A stretch of 64,000 nt of DNA from Odiellus spinosus. Lineage: Eukaryota; Arthropoda; Arachnida; Opiliones; Phalangiidae. The stretch is taken from positions 11,015,602 through 11,079,601 of the forward strand of contig OY987227.1 in NCBI GenBank assembly GCA_963920705.1. The letters run 5' to 3'. Below the pieces are notes generated by a model. The model searched no databases. It was given only the letters and a program-made list of their open reading frames with translations, and was not told the origin of the DNA. The translations under genes were made by a program, and so were the position numbers. Of the stretch, positions 34,329 to 46,000 are shown piece after piece; position 1 is the first letter of the stretch, and each line of letters starts with the position of its first letter.

Positions 34329-37300
34329 AATAACGAGTCAATTTCCAAAAGCGAAACTTAATTCCCTATACTTGAGAAGGTTACGTAAACTACTTTTTAC
34401 GGTGTTAAGTTTAACATAGTGTATCAATGGATCTCAACTTTACCTACTTTGTAAACTTACATGTAACAAAGTATATATTATAATCAGAATGAATTTTCAG
34501 TTAGCACACGAGATTATCTACGTGAAAGAAGGGTAGCCTTCCTTTTTACGCGCTGTAAACTCAACTGATATGAACTATAAAATCCCACATCTTCATAATC
34601 TCTTCTTACTTAGTCTATTAGGAAATCGAGCCATTCCTGATTGTCCACCTATGTAAGTCGAATGAAGCATTTACACGTGATTAGTTTTATCAGATTTTAC
34701 CTACCAACCGTTAAAGACCATTTCACTATTGCTAAACTATACGAAAACAGTTCGCGAATAAAGGCTGAATGAAGTTGCACTATGGAAAAAGGAAGACATC
34801 GTATAGAAATCAAATCCAGACTGCCTTAATATACGTATTCAATATTTTATTACGAACAAATCCTGTCGGTCCATCCAAAAAAATCGGAATTCATTATTAA
34901 GTTAAGTACAGCTCTAGTTCGTAAGGAATGTTGCAAAGTAGCCAAAGGTACGGCGGGTTAATACACGATATTAATTTTCAAAGCGTTAAAAGTAGTACAT
35001 CAGAGTTAATCGAAATACTAGAAAATACTCGATAATAATATTCACCTATTTATGGCTTTTAAATCAATTCAGCGGCTTTCCATGGATAAACTACGGAGCC
35101 TATAACGTAAAGATGAAGTGGAAAGGGGGATAATTTAACCCCGGGGCTAAGTTAGCCCCCCTTATAAAGTTTCTGTAGATGTCGGCGTTCCTTTGTAGTT
35201 TCGCTTATAAACTTTTATATATTCGAAATATAATATAATAAGGCGCTATAAAATCACGCAATAGGAACGAAAATTATCTTAGGACCCTGATTACTTTCTA
35301 GCTAAGAAAATGATTAATTTGAGATGGATACACCCCGACGTACGCAGAGTAACTGTTAATTAAGATTAAAACGGGGAAGGAAAGATACCGGCTTGATTAT
35401 CATCATCGAGAAAGACACGTTTAAACGTGCCCGAACTCGTCCCAAACGTGCCCGAATACGTTTTAACTCGAACTTCGCGAATTTGACGATTGCCTGAGGG
35501 ATATTTAAAGCCCCCGTGAATTTTTGCCTCCCTAAGGCCGACACCTTTCGGGTCTAAATTTCTACCTATTTGGGTATTTGAAAGAAAGCCGCCGTATAAA
35601 TTATTACGTCGAATTACTGTCTGAGTTTGCAACGCTATTAAACCTTAATAACGTGTGAAATACTCTAATTGAATTAAGGATATTACGTAGCAAATTGCGA
35701 TTGATTTTAGGATGAAGTTTATCACCGTTCAATTTTGCACCATTGTTAAGCCTAACGTTCAAGCGTTTTATTTTAAATTTAAAAAGCAAATTGTGATTGG
35801 TTGTCAGTATGGCCATATTGTTTCTAACGAGGCGGCTCGGGTTCTGATGACATTTGGCCATTTAGTAGCGTGTACGATGTTATTAGGGCGACCATACGTA
35901 TTTGAAAAATTCAAAAACCTGTTTCCGTGATTTTTTTGATTCTGCGTTATGTTATTTCCCACGAGCGTGTATTTTAATTAAATATATACACTAAAATGCG
36001 ATATGGATTCCTAAACCTATAATATATGACAAAGACTTGTTTTTAAGAGCGATATCCTGGCGACATAAATACTGGGAAGACCATACGGATTTTTTTTTGA
36101 GTTTTTTTTTTTTTTTTTTTTTTTTTTAAGAAAATCATTTGCGTAACCTACATATATCAGGACTGTGCGGTGATTTATTTTTCATCATTTTCGGATCTAA
36201 TATTCGAGTCATCAATTTTTATATTTTAAATTGGTTAATTGTATTAAAGGGATAGTGAAGCTGAACAAAAATTAAGATTAACTTGTAAAAATATTATAAT
36301 GAAATATTAATTTATAAATTAATTTCTAACATACTCGGATCCATGGAAAGTTTCAAATATAACCGTTTGTTTAGCTAAATAGAAAGCGCGCGCCTCATAT
36401 AATTGGTTGGACGCAGTTTCCTAAAGATTTCAATTCAATTACTACATAAATCGATAATCGTATTAAGTTAAAATTAATTTCATATTTAATATCTGATTTT
36501 ATTTTTTTAACTAGTCGCTTCATTGTCCCTTTTCTTTATAGTGTTTCGGAGACTTATAAATATGTGTTTTTCAATAACACGGTACGCGGTTTATAATTTT
36601 AAATAATTATTACTATGTTTATCGGTAGCTATACACTTTAAATCATTTGTTATTGGGTGTTTTTGATTCGAATGTTTTGGAAAAATGTCTTTGTTCTTTG
36701 ACATTTTTGACAATTTAGTCAATGCAGTCAATACTAGCTTCTAGCTATTTTTTTACGTAGACTATTTAGTTGATTGCAGTCTCATATGGAACTTATTTCT
36801 TATGAACTTTAAGACCCCAATTCGTGCCCAAAATATGAGACGTCCATTGGAGGTTGATAAGTGGGATATGAACATAGACTAATTAATGAAATAAATCTGT
36901 ATATAAATTTAATTATACATAAAAAACCGCAGGTTGAAATTTTCAATGAATACTTCATTCGGTATCGTCTGCTACAAAACTATTCATTGGCGTAGATTAT
37001 TATTAAGTAGTATATTTAATGTTAATGATTATGTTACAGACGAATGCTTTTCAAATTATACCAATATAAATTTTATTTTTAATCCATTCATATCAATCGT
37101 TTAAGTAAACCTTAAAACGTAATTTTCTCGTCTGTATATAACACTCTTAACCGCTCTTAACTATACACCTAATTAGGCTTAAAACTAGATAACGTCAAAT
37201 CATTACTCGTATAGTAAGCTCATAAATAACATAGCGTTAACAATAAAGCAAAATTATCATAAATTTTCGATAAAAACTTATACGCATATGGCATACTTAT

Positions 37301-38099
37301 TTATTTTTATTCGTTAAAATTTAAACATACTCTTTAAATTTCTATATAGGTTTAACATTATGTATCCCTACGCTGTAGTATTTAAAGTTATATCATTCCT
37401 AATAAGGCTTTTAGATTACCTTCACCCTCCCCTCTTTCGGAATACAATAAAATCACGTGTTATTTCGTCACTCAGCCCCAAATTGGAATAAATGTCTGTA
37501 TTAACATGAGCTCTATATGACAATGCAAGTAAACTATAGGCGAGTTTATAAAAGGGGTGGGCGAAGTTAAGAGAGGGGAGGGAAAAAGGTAGTTTTTTTT
37601 TTTTTTTTTTTTGAGTGTGTGTAAGCAAGAGTGGCTGGAATAATTGGGCTTTGCTAGAATGAACGCCGATTTTTTTTTTTTTTTTTTCATGTTATTATCA
37701 TGAAGAGTATTATCTTAAGTATATGATAATATCTTTAAGTGTGACGATATTTCTTTAATTCTATGTTCTTTATCAATAGGCGAGATATTGATTACCCCTA
37801 AGAATATATTAACAATGGAAACCTATCTTGAAAAACTTAAAATTTCCTATTTTTTCCTATATTTTCACCTCGTTCCTATTTTCACCTATAATTTCGTGGT
37901 AATTCTTATATTCGCCTATATTTTTACTATTAATCGTTACTGTAAACTGAATGGTTTTAGTTTTAGTGAAGGTTAAATTTCAAAATAGTCTTTGTCATAT
38001 ACGGAGCAGACTACGTCCTTGGAATAGTATACCCAATTATTTTAGGTTACAGCTTTATTTCTATAGAGGCAGTATTTCCGGTACTCATCGGCAATAAAC
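34329..38099. other. Gene-free interval
   Basis: Holds an inverted pair of the dispersed motif (34386-34430 reverse, 34951-35001 forward), a T run at about 36092-36127, T runs at 37593-37612 and 37672-37687, TTAAAGGGATAGTGAAGC near 36244, and a GC-richer patch at 35100-35630 with repeated AACGTGCCCGAA words (35420-35460). Overlapping open frames on both strands at 35356-35930 have no known motif. Confidence 0.4.
34951..35001 (+). repeat. Dispersed ~50-bp motif, copy, with an inverted partner
   Basis: GGCGGGTTAATACACGATAT, then GCGTTAAAAGTAGTACATC. A reverse copy lies at 34386-34430 (in reverse complement ATTGATACACTATGTTAAA and GTAAAAAGTAGTTTACG), so the two could be ends of a ~615-bp element. 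Confidence 0.55.
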
Positions 38100-38430
38100 A
38101 AGGTTATATCAAATTTTACACGAATTTCTGTTATATCCTATTTTATCCTTTACTTTAAATATATTTCTTCCTATTTTATTCTATTTTAAATGCATTCTCT
38201 CCTATTTTATCCTATAGCGTTGTGCCTATATACTTTAAAAAACATTTCTTCCTATTTTATCCTATATTTAAAAAAAAATCAATTTTATCCTATATTTGAA
38301 ATTAATTTCTTCCTATTTTATCCTATATTTGAAATTAATTTCTTCCTATTTTATCCTATATTTGAAATTAATTTCTTCCTATTTTATCCTATATTTGAAA
38401 TTAATTTCTTCCTATTTTATCCTATATTTC
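38100..38430 (+). repeat. 33-bp minisatellite, TTCCTATTTTATCCTATATT units
   Basis: Four almost identical 33-bp units at 38290-38430 (TTGAAATTAATTTC joins the motif), preceded by diverged units back to about 38100 and looser CCTATTTT/TTCACCTAT words at 37850-37930. The open frames here are by-products of the 33-bp period. Confidence 0.85.
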
Positions 38431-39560
38431 CCAAAATATTTGCACACTTCTTATATAGAATTTTCAAATTTTCAGAAAGTGTTCTCTAATGCCAAAAGTA
38501 AGCATTTACAAAACCAAGTTGTTAGGCCTAGTTACTACTTTTGCCACTCCTTCTTCAAGTAAAATGCCTCCACTTTTCCAGCCTTTATATAATCTACTGA
38601 TTGTCACGTTTTCTTTTATTGGGAGGGGCCAATTTTCTTTCCGGGAGGTGTTTAGCCGATCTTATCTCTGATATCATGTCTACGAATCCGTGAGTCTTGT
38701 TATAGCTTACTTATAATATATTTTGTTACTTACGTTATTATTAATGAGTTTTTTATTGCAAGCATTTTTTTTTTTCTTTCTAACTATAACTAGCTTGTAA
38801 TATACTATATATTAAAATAGGGGGAGCGTGTCTCCTTGTATTCCCTCATCGAGTTTATAAATCATTGGTAAATGACGGGCGTACTATAAGCTCCTTCTGT
38901 ACCCCCTGCCCCCTATTTCCATATGCAGCGCTAAATAATCTAGCCCTCGTTTTTACACGTGTCCAAAAAAAAAATCTATACTTTTTCATCACGAGAATTC
39001 TAAACTCGCGAAACTAGAGCTCGTGTTTTTTTCGTGTTAGGCCTAAGTAGAGTTTAAATATCGGTCGACTTTCAAGGGATGGTGAAACTTTAATTTCAAT
39101 TTTGAAGTGGTTACTGAAAATCGTGTGTTAATTGCAATAAACCTTAAGTTTCAAAATATTAAAAAAAAAAATATTATAACAGGCCTTCCATACAAAACGC
39201 ATCGAAGCGAAAATAGTCACCAAAATTTGGGGAATAGGAACCAAAAACTTTTCAAAATAAATATTGTATTATTTATACCAGGAATTCATATGTACATGAG
39301 TCGGAATGATCAACATATTGGCCTTATTGTATCCCGACTCATAGACAAAAGCCCACCCCTCAACGTCTATCAAAACTTAATTGGCTTTCTCCAATTTACG
39401 GTTTGATGACGTTGTTGACGAGTGGGGGGAGGGCGGGGGACTAGCCGTCAAGCCCAGAACATCCTGGCACGCCTCTCTTTCCTACCCCCGTTTCATAGAA
39501 GGGGTTTAGCGGACTAAGACGGGTTTTCATTAAAGCCTGTTGATCATTCACTCTATTTTA
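38431..39560. other. Gene-free interval
   Basis: Contains A and T runs near 38765 and 38965, GGATGGTGAAACTTTAATTT at about 39078 (possible MITE end), and a G-rich patch GAGTGGGGGGAGGGCGGGGG at about 39420. No exon supported. Confidence 0.4.
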
Positions 39561-39840
39561 TCATAGAAAATATAGTAAAAGGAATAGAAGCTTCAGCGAC
39601 AACTGCCCCAATCCAAACTGGGTATATTGAACTTCCGGAAATGAGGAGACGTGTCCAGCAAAGATTAAAATCGCAAAGTCTAATATTTTGTCTTTACTGT
39701 TTTTAACGACTGTTTTGTCTGCACTGTCATTCGGTTACCGGAAGTAGAGTTATCCCAGTTTGAGCTAGACGAAATCCGTCCCGTGAAATTTAAAGGGAGA
39801 AAGCTGAAGCTTCTATTCCTTTTACTATTTTTTCTATGAT
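39561..39840. mobile_element. Foldback element with 37-bp near-perfect inverted ends
   Basis: Left ATCATAGAAAATATAGTAAA AGGAATAGAAGCTTCAGC; the right end in reverse complement is ATCATAGAAAAAATAGTAAA AGGAATAGAAGCTTCAGC. Inner arms also pair (AACTGGGTATATTGAACTTC against AACTGGGATAACTCTACTTC). 280 bp, non-coding. Confidence 0.88.
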
Positions 39841-41009
39841 TTGATATATGAACTCCTGGTTATATCAAATAGTCATAAAGGAAATTATATTTTTTTACAC
39901 CGTTCTCAATCTCTTTATTCTAATATCATCATTTTTTTTCATACTGTACATTCGTGATGAGATGGACTGGGTATTTCAACGTCCCTTTCAATATATATAT
40001 ACTTATTTTAGACACAATATACATTGTGCTTAAACCGTTAATGCTGTTAGCGGCGTGTTATCCGCGAGCCGGATACGCGTCAATGTGACAAATAAATGGG
40101 GGGTTAACGCCCCTTCTATCCCCCTCTATCAAAGACAATTTGAAACTTGATTTTAAAAGCGTATATATATTGTATATATATATATATGTATCTTTTCACG
40201 ATGTACCGTCCATTTCATGGATTATAGTAGATACACAGAGTATAAGAATAGAAAAAGAAAAATGACTTGTTTGGTCTGATGTGGACATTTTGGTCCCCCT
40301 TTCTTTATGATGTGTATGATGTACATTAGTCAGTTTTGACTTGACAGCGGGTACGAGTAAAGTCTTCCCTTCATCTTGAAGAAAATTTAAAATATGTTTA
40401 GTATACTAGTAAACATTGTAAGCAATGACAACTAAAATTGAATCTGACACAACATATTTTGTTGAATATTGAGAATAGCGAATATTAAGGCGGATTAATA
40501 CATAGTATTAAATGATAAAGGGAATTAAAGTAGTTCTTTAAACTTTTACTGACCTGTTAGGAATGTTTTAAGTTAGTCCTAACAAGAGAATAAAAAATAT
40601 GTATATAAGAAAAATACTTATTTTCTTTCGATAAGCGTTATTAATTTATAAACGTCAAATAATCCATCAATTTCAGTTAATACCCACCTTCAACGCGCCT
40701 TTTTTTATTAGTATTTTCTTCTTTATTTAATATTAATAACAAGGTTTCTTTGTGTCGTCACGATATACTGCTCGCTGTATAGTTTATATAGCTTGTTCAA
40801 TTGAGGTTGGGAAAACTTGTATTACACGAACTGAGGGCTATATTTTGTAGTTTTTGTATTATCGTCTAGACCTAGTTTTAAATTTCAAAATTTGTCTGAT
40901 TGACATCGTTTTTATATTGATTAACTTACTAGTCAACCCGTAATTTAGTTAGTTATAAACATCTTATATAATTGAAGGGTCAGTGAAAGGGAATTCAAAA
41001 TTGGAATTA
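39841..41009. other. Gene-free interval
   Basis: TATATATA stretches at 40165-40190, and one dispersed-motif copy at 40489-40537 (GGCGGATTAATACATAGTAT, then GAATTAAAGTAGTTC). Nothing else recognised. Confidence 0.4.
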
Positions 41010-42590
41010 TTTTCCTCTATATATTAGAATTATTTTCCCCTATATTTTAAATTTATTTTTCCCTATATTTTAAATTTATTTTTCTCTATATTTTAGGGTT
41101 ATTTTCTCCCCTAGTTTATAGGATTATTTACCCCTATATTGGACTTATTTTTCCCTATATTTTAGAATTGTTTTTCCCTATATTTTAGAATTGTTTTTCC
41201 CTATATTTTAGAATTGTTTTTCCCTATATTTTAGAATTGTTTTTCCCTATATTTTAGAATTGTTTTTCCCTATATTTTAATTATTTTTCCCTATATTTTA
41301 GAATTATTTTCCCCTATATTTTAGAGTTATTTTCCTCTATAGTTATAATTATTTTACCCTATATTTTAGAATTATTTTACCCTATATTTTAGAATTATTT
41401 TACCCTATATTTTAGAATTATTTTATCCTATATTTTGGAATTATTTTACCCTATATTTTGGAATTATTTTACCCTATATTTTGGAATTATTTTACCCTAT
41501 ATTTTGGAATTATTTTACCCTATAGTTTGGAATTATTTTCCCCCTATATTTTAGAAATATTTTCCCATTTAGTTTAGAAATATTTTCCCATTTAGTTTAG
41601 AAATATTTTCCCATTTAGTTTAGAAATATTTTCCCATTTAGTTTAGAAATATTTTCCCATTTAGTTTAGAAATATTTTCCCATTTAGTTTAGAAATATTT
41701 TCCCATTTAGTTTAGAAATATTTTCCCATTTAGTTTAGAAATATTTTCCCATTTAGTTTAGAAATATTTTCCCATTTAGTTTAGAAATATTTTCCCATTT
41801 TAGTTTAGAAATATTTTCCCATTTTAGTTTAGAAATATTTTCCCATTTTAGTTTAGAAAAATTTTCCCATTTTAGTTTAGAAAAATTTTCCCATTTTAGT
41901 TTAGAAAAATTTTCCCATTTTAGTTTAGAAAAATTTTCCCATTTTAGTTTAGAAAAATTTTCCCATTTTAGTTTAGAAAAATTTTCCCATTTTAGTTTAG
42001 AAATATTTTCCCATTTTAGTTTAGAAATATTTTCCCATTTTAGTTTAGAAAAATTTTCCCATTTTAGTTTAGAAATATTTTCCCATTTTAGTTTAGAAAT
42101 ATTTTCCCATTTTAGTTTAGAAATATTTTCCCATTTTAGTTTAGAAATATTTTCCCATTTTAGTTTAGAAATATTTTCCCATTTTAGTTTAGAAAAATTT
42201 TCCCATTTTAGTTTAGAAATATTTTCCCATTTTAGTTTAGAAATATTTTCCCATTTTAGTTTAGAAATATTTTCCCATTTTAGTTTAGAAATATTTTCCC
42301 ATTTTAGTTTAGAAATATTTTCCCATTTTAGTTTAGAAATATTTTCCCATTTTAGTTTAGAAATATTTTCCCATTTTAGTTTAGAAATATTTTCCCGGTT
42401 AGTTTAGAAATATTTTCCCGGTTAGTTTAGAAATATTTTCCCGGTTAGTTTAGAAATATTTTCCCGGTTAGTTTAGAAATATTTTCCCGGTTAGTTTAGA
42501 AATATTTTCCCGGTTAGTTTAGAAATATTTTCCCGGTTAGTTTAGAAATATTTTCCCGGTTAGTTTAGAAATATTTTCCCATCAGTCGGG
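41010..42590 (+). repeat. Large minisatellite with successive homogenised variant blocks
   Basis: About 70 units of 22-25 bp. Variants occur in blocks. 41010-41555: TTTTCCCTATATTTTAGAAT and then TTTTACCCTATATTTTGGAA types. 41555-41800: TATTTTCCCATTTAGTTTAG. 41800-42395: the same with one extra TT (CCCATTTTAGTTTAG), some with AAAAATTTT. 42395-42575: CCCGGTTAGTTTAG. Blocks this uniform imply repeated recent local amplification. Confidence 0.95.
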
Positions 42591-43498
42591 AATGTGGATG
42601 TTTTTATATACAATTGGATAGTATTTATTCTTGGTCTTTAGAAAACAAGTACAAATACGTTTAAATTTGTTTTGCAATCCCTTTAAACGATAACCTAATG
42701 TTTGTAAAACAAAATAATTTTCAATAATGGTACCGTAATACGTACATACATTTCAATTGAAATGTTTTGGTAATCATGCGTACGCAGTGGCAGAGCTCTA
42801 GACGATTGAGGGTAATTTAAAGTTTGCAGGTGTCTATTGAATAAACAATTATTTCTACATGCATGCAACTCTCATTTCTTATTTATTATATTAGAGTATA
42901 TTATATTCGTTTTTAATACAAGCTATGAGCTCTCGGTAGAATATATATATATAGATCGTATAACGGTGTTGAAGGGCTGTCATCACATCGGCGCGAAATA
43001 AATTTATTGAAAGGGGAACTATAGCTATCAAAAAACACATAGGCACGAGACACATTTCTTTATAATCTTCTTCCTTGTATTACGATATCAGAAGGGGATA
43101 TTAGGAGAAGGGAAAACTATCTAATCAACTTCCCCGTATTTTTGTTCTTTATTTCTAATTTACCCTGGTAATTAATTTACTTAGTAAATTACCAGGGTAA
43201 TGTAATTTACAGTCTTCTATAGTAAAATTACCAATATGGTAATTATTAAAAACTTTAAAAGTTGTTAAAAGAGGCTAGAGTTTAACATTTGAAAACTTCC
43301 CTGGAAAATAGGCTTAGCTGGATTCATGGAGATCCTGAACCAATCGAATGTTATTGGAAGTCTCATAGAGATTTCGCCTTAAATTACAGATTACTTAGCG
43401 AAATCAACCCATTTAGAGTTTAATCAGCACGAGATTAATCTCAATAGCACGTGTTTCATCAAAGCGCCATGGGAATTTTTTTATTCTTTATCTCGCTC
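42591..43498. other. Gene-free interval
   Basis: AT-rich. A hairpin at 43160-43200 (TTACCCTGGTAATT, short loop, AATTACCAGGGTAA) stands out; a related AATTACCAATATGGTAATT palindrome follows at 43228-43246. Confidence 0.45.
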
Positions 43499-44440
43499 GA
43501 GGTTTGGTTAGTTCCTACATTTGCCTGCACTGTTTGCCGTTATAGGACGCTTATGAATCCTAGAATTTGCTATTCATTTTAATAATATGGACCTAAATAA
43601 CCTGGTTTTTCTATAAAGTTGATGGTTAAAATTCGAATTCGAATTCACTTCTCCTCTTATCTACTTTTGGACATAGATGTAATACACGTAATTTATATTA
43701 ATCAAAAATTATTTCTTATGTTACTTTACAAAAACCATCGTTGTCTGGCCCCCTTGCACGTTTCCATCCAGACATTTTTACAACTTCTTACTATAATAGT
43801 ATACCCCCCTTTTTATAAGTTATCCCAAATTTTCAATTAAGGTTTACAGATGTAATTTATTTTCGTTTCTACGAGACGGCAATTTTTTATGTCATTTTTA
43901 TTTAAAAAAACAAAAAACTCGGAACTAGCGTAAGGGCGTCCGATGTTATTTCTCATACAGTATTTATACCGTTGAAGATAAAGGTCTGCCATTAGTCGGT
44001 AAAAAAAGCAATTTCTTCGTAGTAATATACGTGTTGCGTTATTAGCGGCAGTTTCTCTTATGAAAAGAGAAAACTTCCCACCTCTGCCATTTTTTTTTTT
44101 TTTATATTATTATTAAAATATATTTATTCCTAAACCGGTCGACGCTTTTATAACTCTAAACGCGCAGGGGCACACGCATAAAGAATGACAGTTTTAATAC
44201 GGAAATTATTTGTTTGTCAACTGTTGAAACGTTTCATCAAAAATACGAAAATTGGTCAATTAGTGATAAATTTGATGGAAAAGGTTTCCAAAACGGATTT
44301 ATTCTGACTTACTTAGGACTATTACTACTGACAATACAAACTTAGCTTAATATATTAAGATGAATAAGAAAATCTGGCGTTCATAAGCGTCCTCAAACGG
44401 CAAACAGTGCGGAAAAAATTGGAAGAACTAACAAAACCTC
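43499..44440. mobile_element. ~940-bp element with ~85-bp inverted ends
   Basis: The left end GAGGTTTGGTTAGTTCCTAC, CGCACTGTTTGCCGT-like core (GCACTGTTTGCCGTTATAGG) and ACGCTTATGAATCC pair with the right end, whose reverse complement is GAGGTTTTGTTAGTTCTTCC, GCACTGTTTGCCGTTTGAGG, ACGCTTATGAACGC. The interior is unique AT-rich DNA with a short open frame (43619-43840) and no transposase, so it is probably a non-autonomous transposon. Target duplication not resolved. Confidence 0.8.
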
Positions 44441-45834
44441 ATGGATTGCTTGCTATATATGAACGCCTATGGTTTTGTTGGTTATTACTTTTGCCCGTAA
44501 TACTCAAATCTTGCCTTCGTCAAAATGTGTAAGATGGGCCGTAATTGGCTAGGGAAAAAAATTCGCGCGGCAAAAAACGCAATAATAGAAACTGAAACTT
44601 CGACTCGAATTTCACGCAAAATTTTTATTCCTTCGGAACCATTTATCCTATTCTGAAAAAGGGTCAAAATTCACGTAGTGGAAACAGGAATAAATGGGGA
44701 AGATCCTAAACAAAGTATTAATATTTGCATTTAAAAAACCAAAAAAGAAGTTTTATCTACGATCCCTCGTCCGTTGTCGGTGGTGTTGGAAGAACTGACT
44801 GGACTGAAAGAGAGAGAGAGAGAGAGAGAGCGAGCATGGTAAATGATTTGCACCTCTCGCGTTTAATTATACAGCGGTGCGTCTAGAATCTCGCGTCACG
44901 CGCGTTTTCTACGCACAGCGTACCTACTTCATTGCCATTTTTACTCAGCGCGTTAAACGCTTTCCCCCTCATCCCTTAATACCCTCCATTCTACTATGTT
45001 TGACTAAATGGATGTAACGAAGTGTGATACGAGGAGAAAGTGGAAAAGTAGACATAATCGGTATAGCTTACGATAACCATATTTCCCTGCTTTTTCATCA
45101 TTGTTTCAATTATGTCGAACGGACGATACCGCGTTCAACATAATCGAGTTAATGAAGTAATGTCGCGGGAAGGAGAACTAGTGGGTATGTTGTTACTTTA
45201 AATATTATCCGTTAGCCTCTCTCGTATTGGTAGTATACGGTGTTAGTTGAACATCGTCGCGTAGGCTTCGAGTTTTGCCCCTTGGGCACTCCGGATGTGT
45301 CGGCCCCTTTTTACCGGGCGCGTCGGTTCCTTTGATGTTTGGCCGCTCCCGGGCCATCCAGCCGCAGTCAGCCAGCCAAAGCGGCAGAAAAGGGGGAGCT
45401 ATCATTAGAACGGCAGGGAGCGCCTCGACATTGCTAGAGTTTTATTTTTTACTTCAATCTATCTCCGAACTAACGACTTATGTACGCCATTGCAAAATGC
45501 AGAATGTCCATTGTTGCGCGCGTGGTCCTGGTCGCTTATAAATTGTATTTTCACCCGCAGTTTGCAACGTCTTGAATCTTAATCTAATTTTGGATCAACG
45601 AACCATTTTCTGTCTAGAATATCCTTCAATTCTATTGTAAAGTCTTAATGCTACGTTATAGAAGTATTTGTTTTATTTTTAATAATGAATGTTTACTGAT
45701 GCCAAAACCCGGGAAGAAAGAATTTTATATTTTTGTTGGTTTGGTAATTACGTTCAACTCCTCCCAATTATCTCTTGGAATTTATTTTAAATTGAGACCC
45801 CGTTTGAGCGTTTTGAGGTTCATTTTTGAGTGGA
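44441..45834. other. Gene-free interval with a GC-rich patch
   Basis: (GA)n microsatellite at 44810-44831. 45190-45545 is GC- and CpG-rich with overlapping open frames on both strands (45205-45405 minus, 45275-45541 plus). Neither has a known motif, so I cannot say whether one is an exon. Confidence 0.4.
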
Positions 45835-46000
45835 TTTTGAGTACGCCTTCTGAATGGATTTTGAGTGCGCCTTTTGAATGGATTTTGAGACCCCTTTTGA
45901 GTGGAGTTTGAGACCCCTTTTGAGTGGGTTTTGAGTGCTCCTTTTGAATGGATTTTGAGTGCGTCTTTTGAAATCCTCGTTTAAGTGGGTTTTAAAGCCC
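45835..46000 (+). repeat. Small minisatellite with GAATGGATTTTGAGTGCGCC units
   Basis: About seven 22-26-bp units alternating GAGTGGATTTTGAGT and GAGACCCCTTTT types. The frame stays open through some units; no protein is implied. Confidence 0.85.

Noticed and set aside
45205..45541. Overlapping open frames on both strands in a GC-rich patch
   Set aside because: GC-rich DNA lacks stops on both strands; neither frame resembles a known family.
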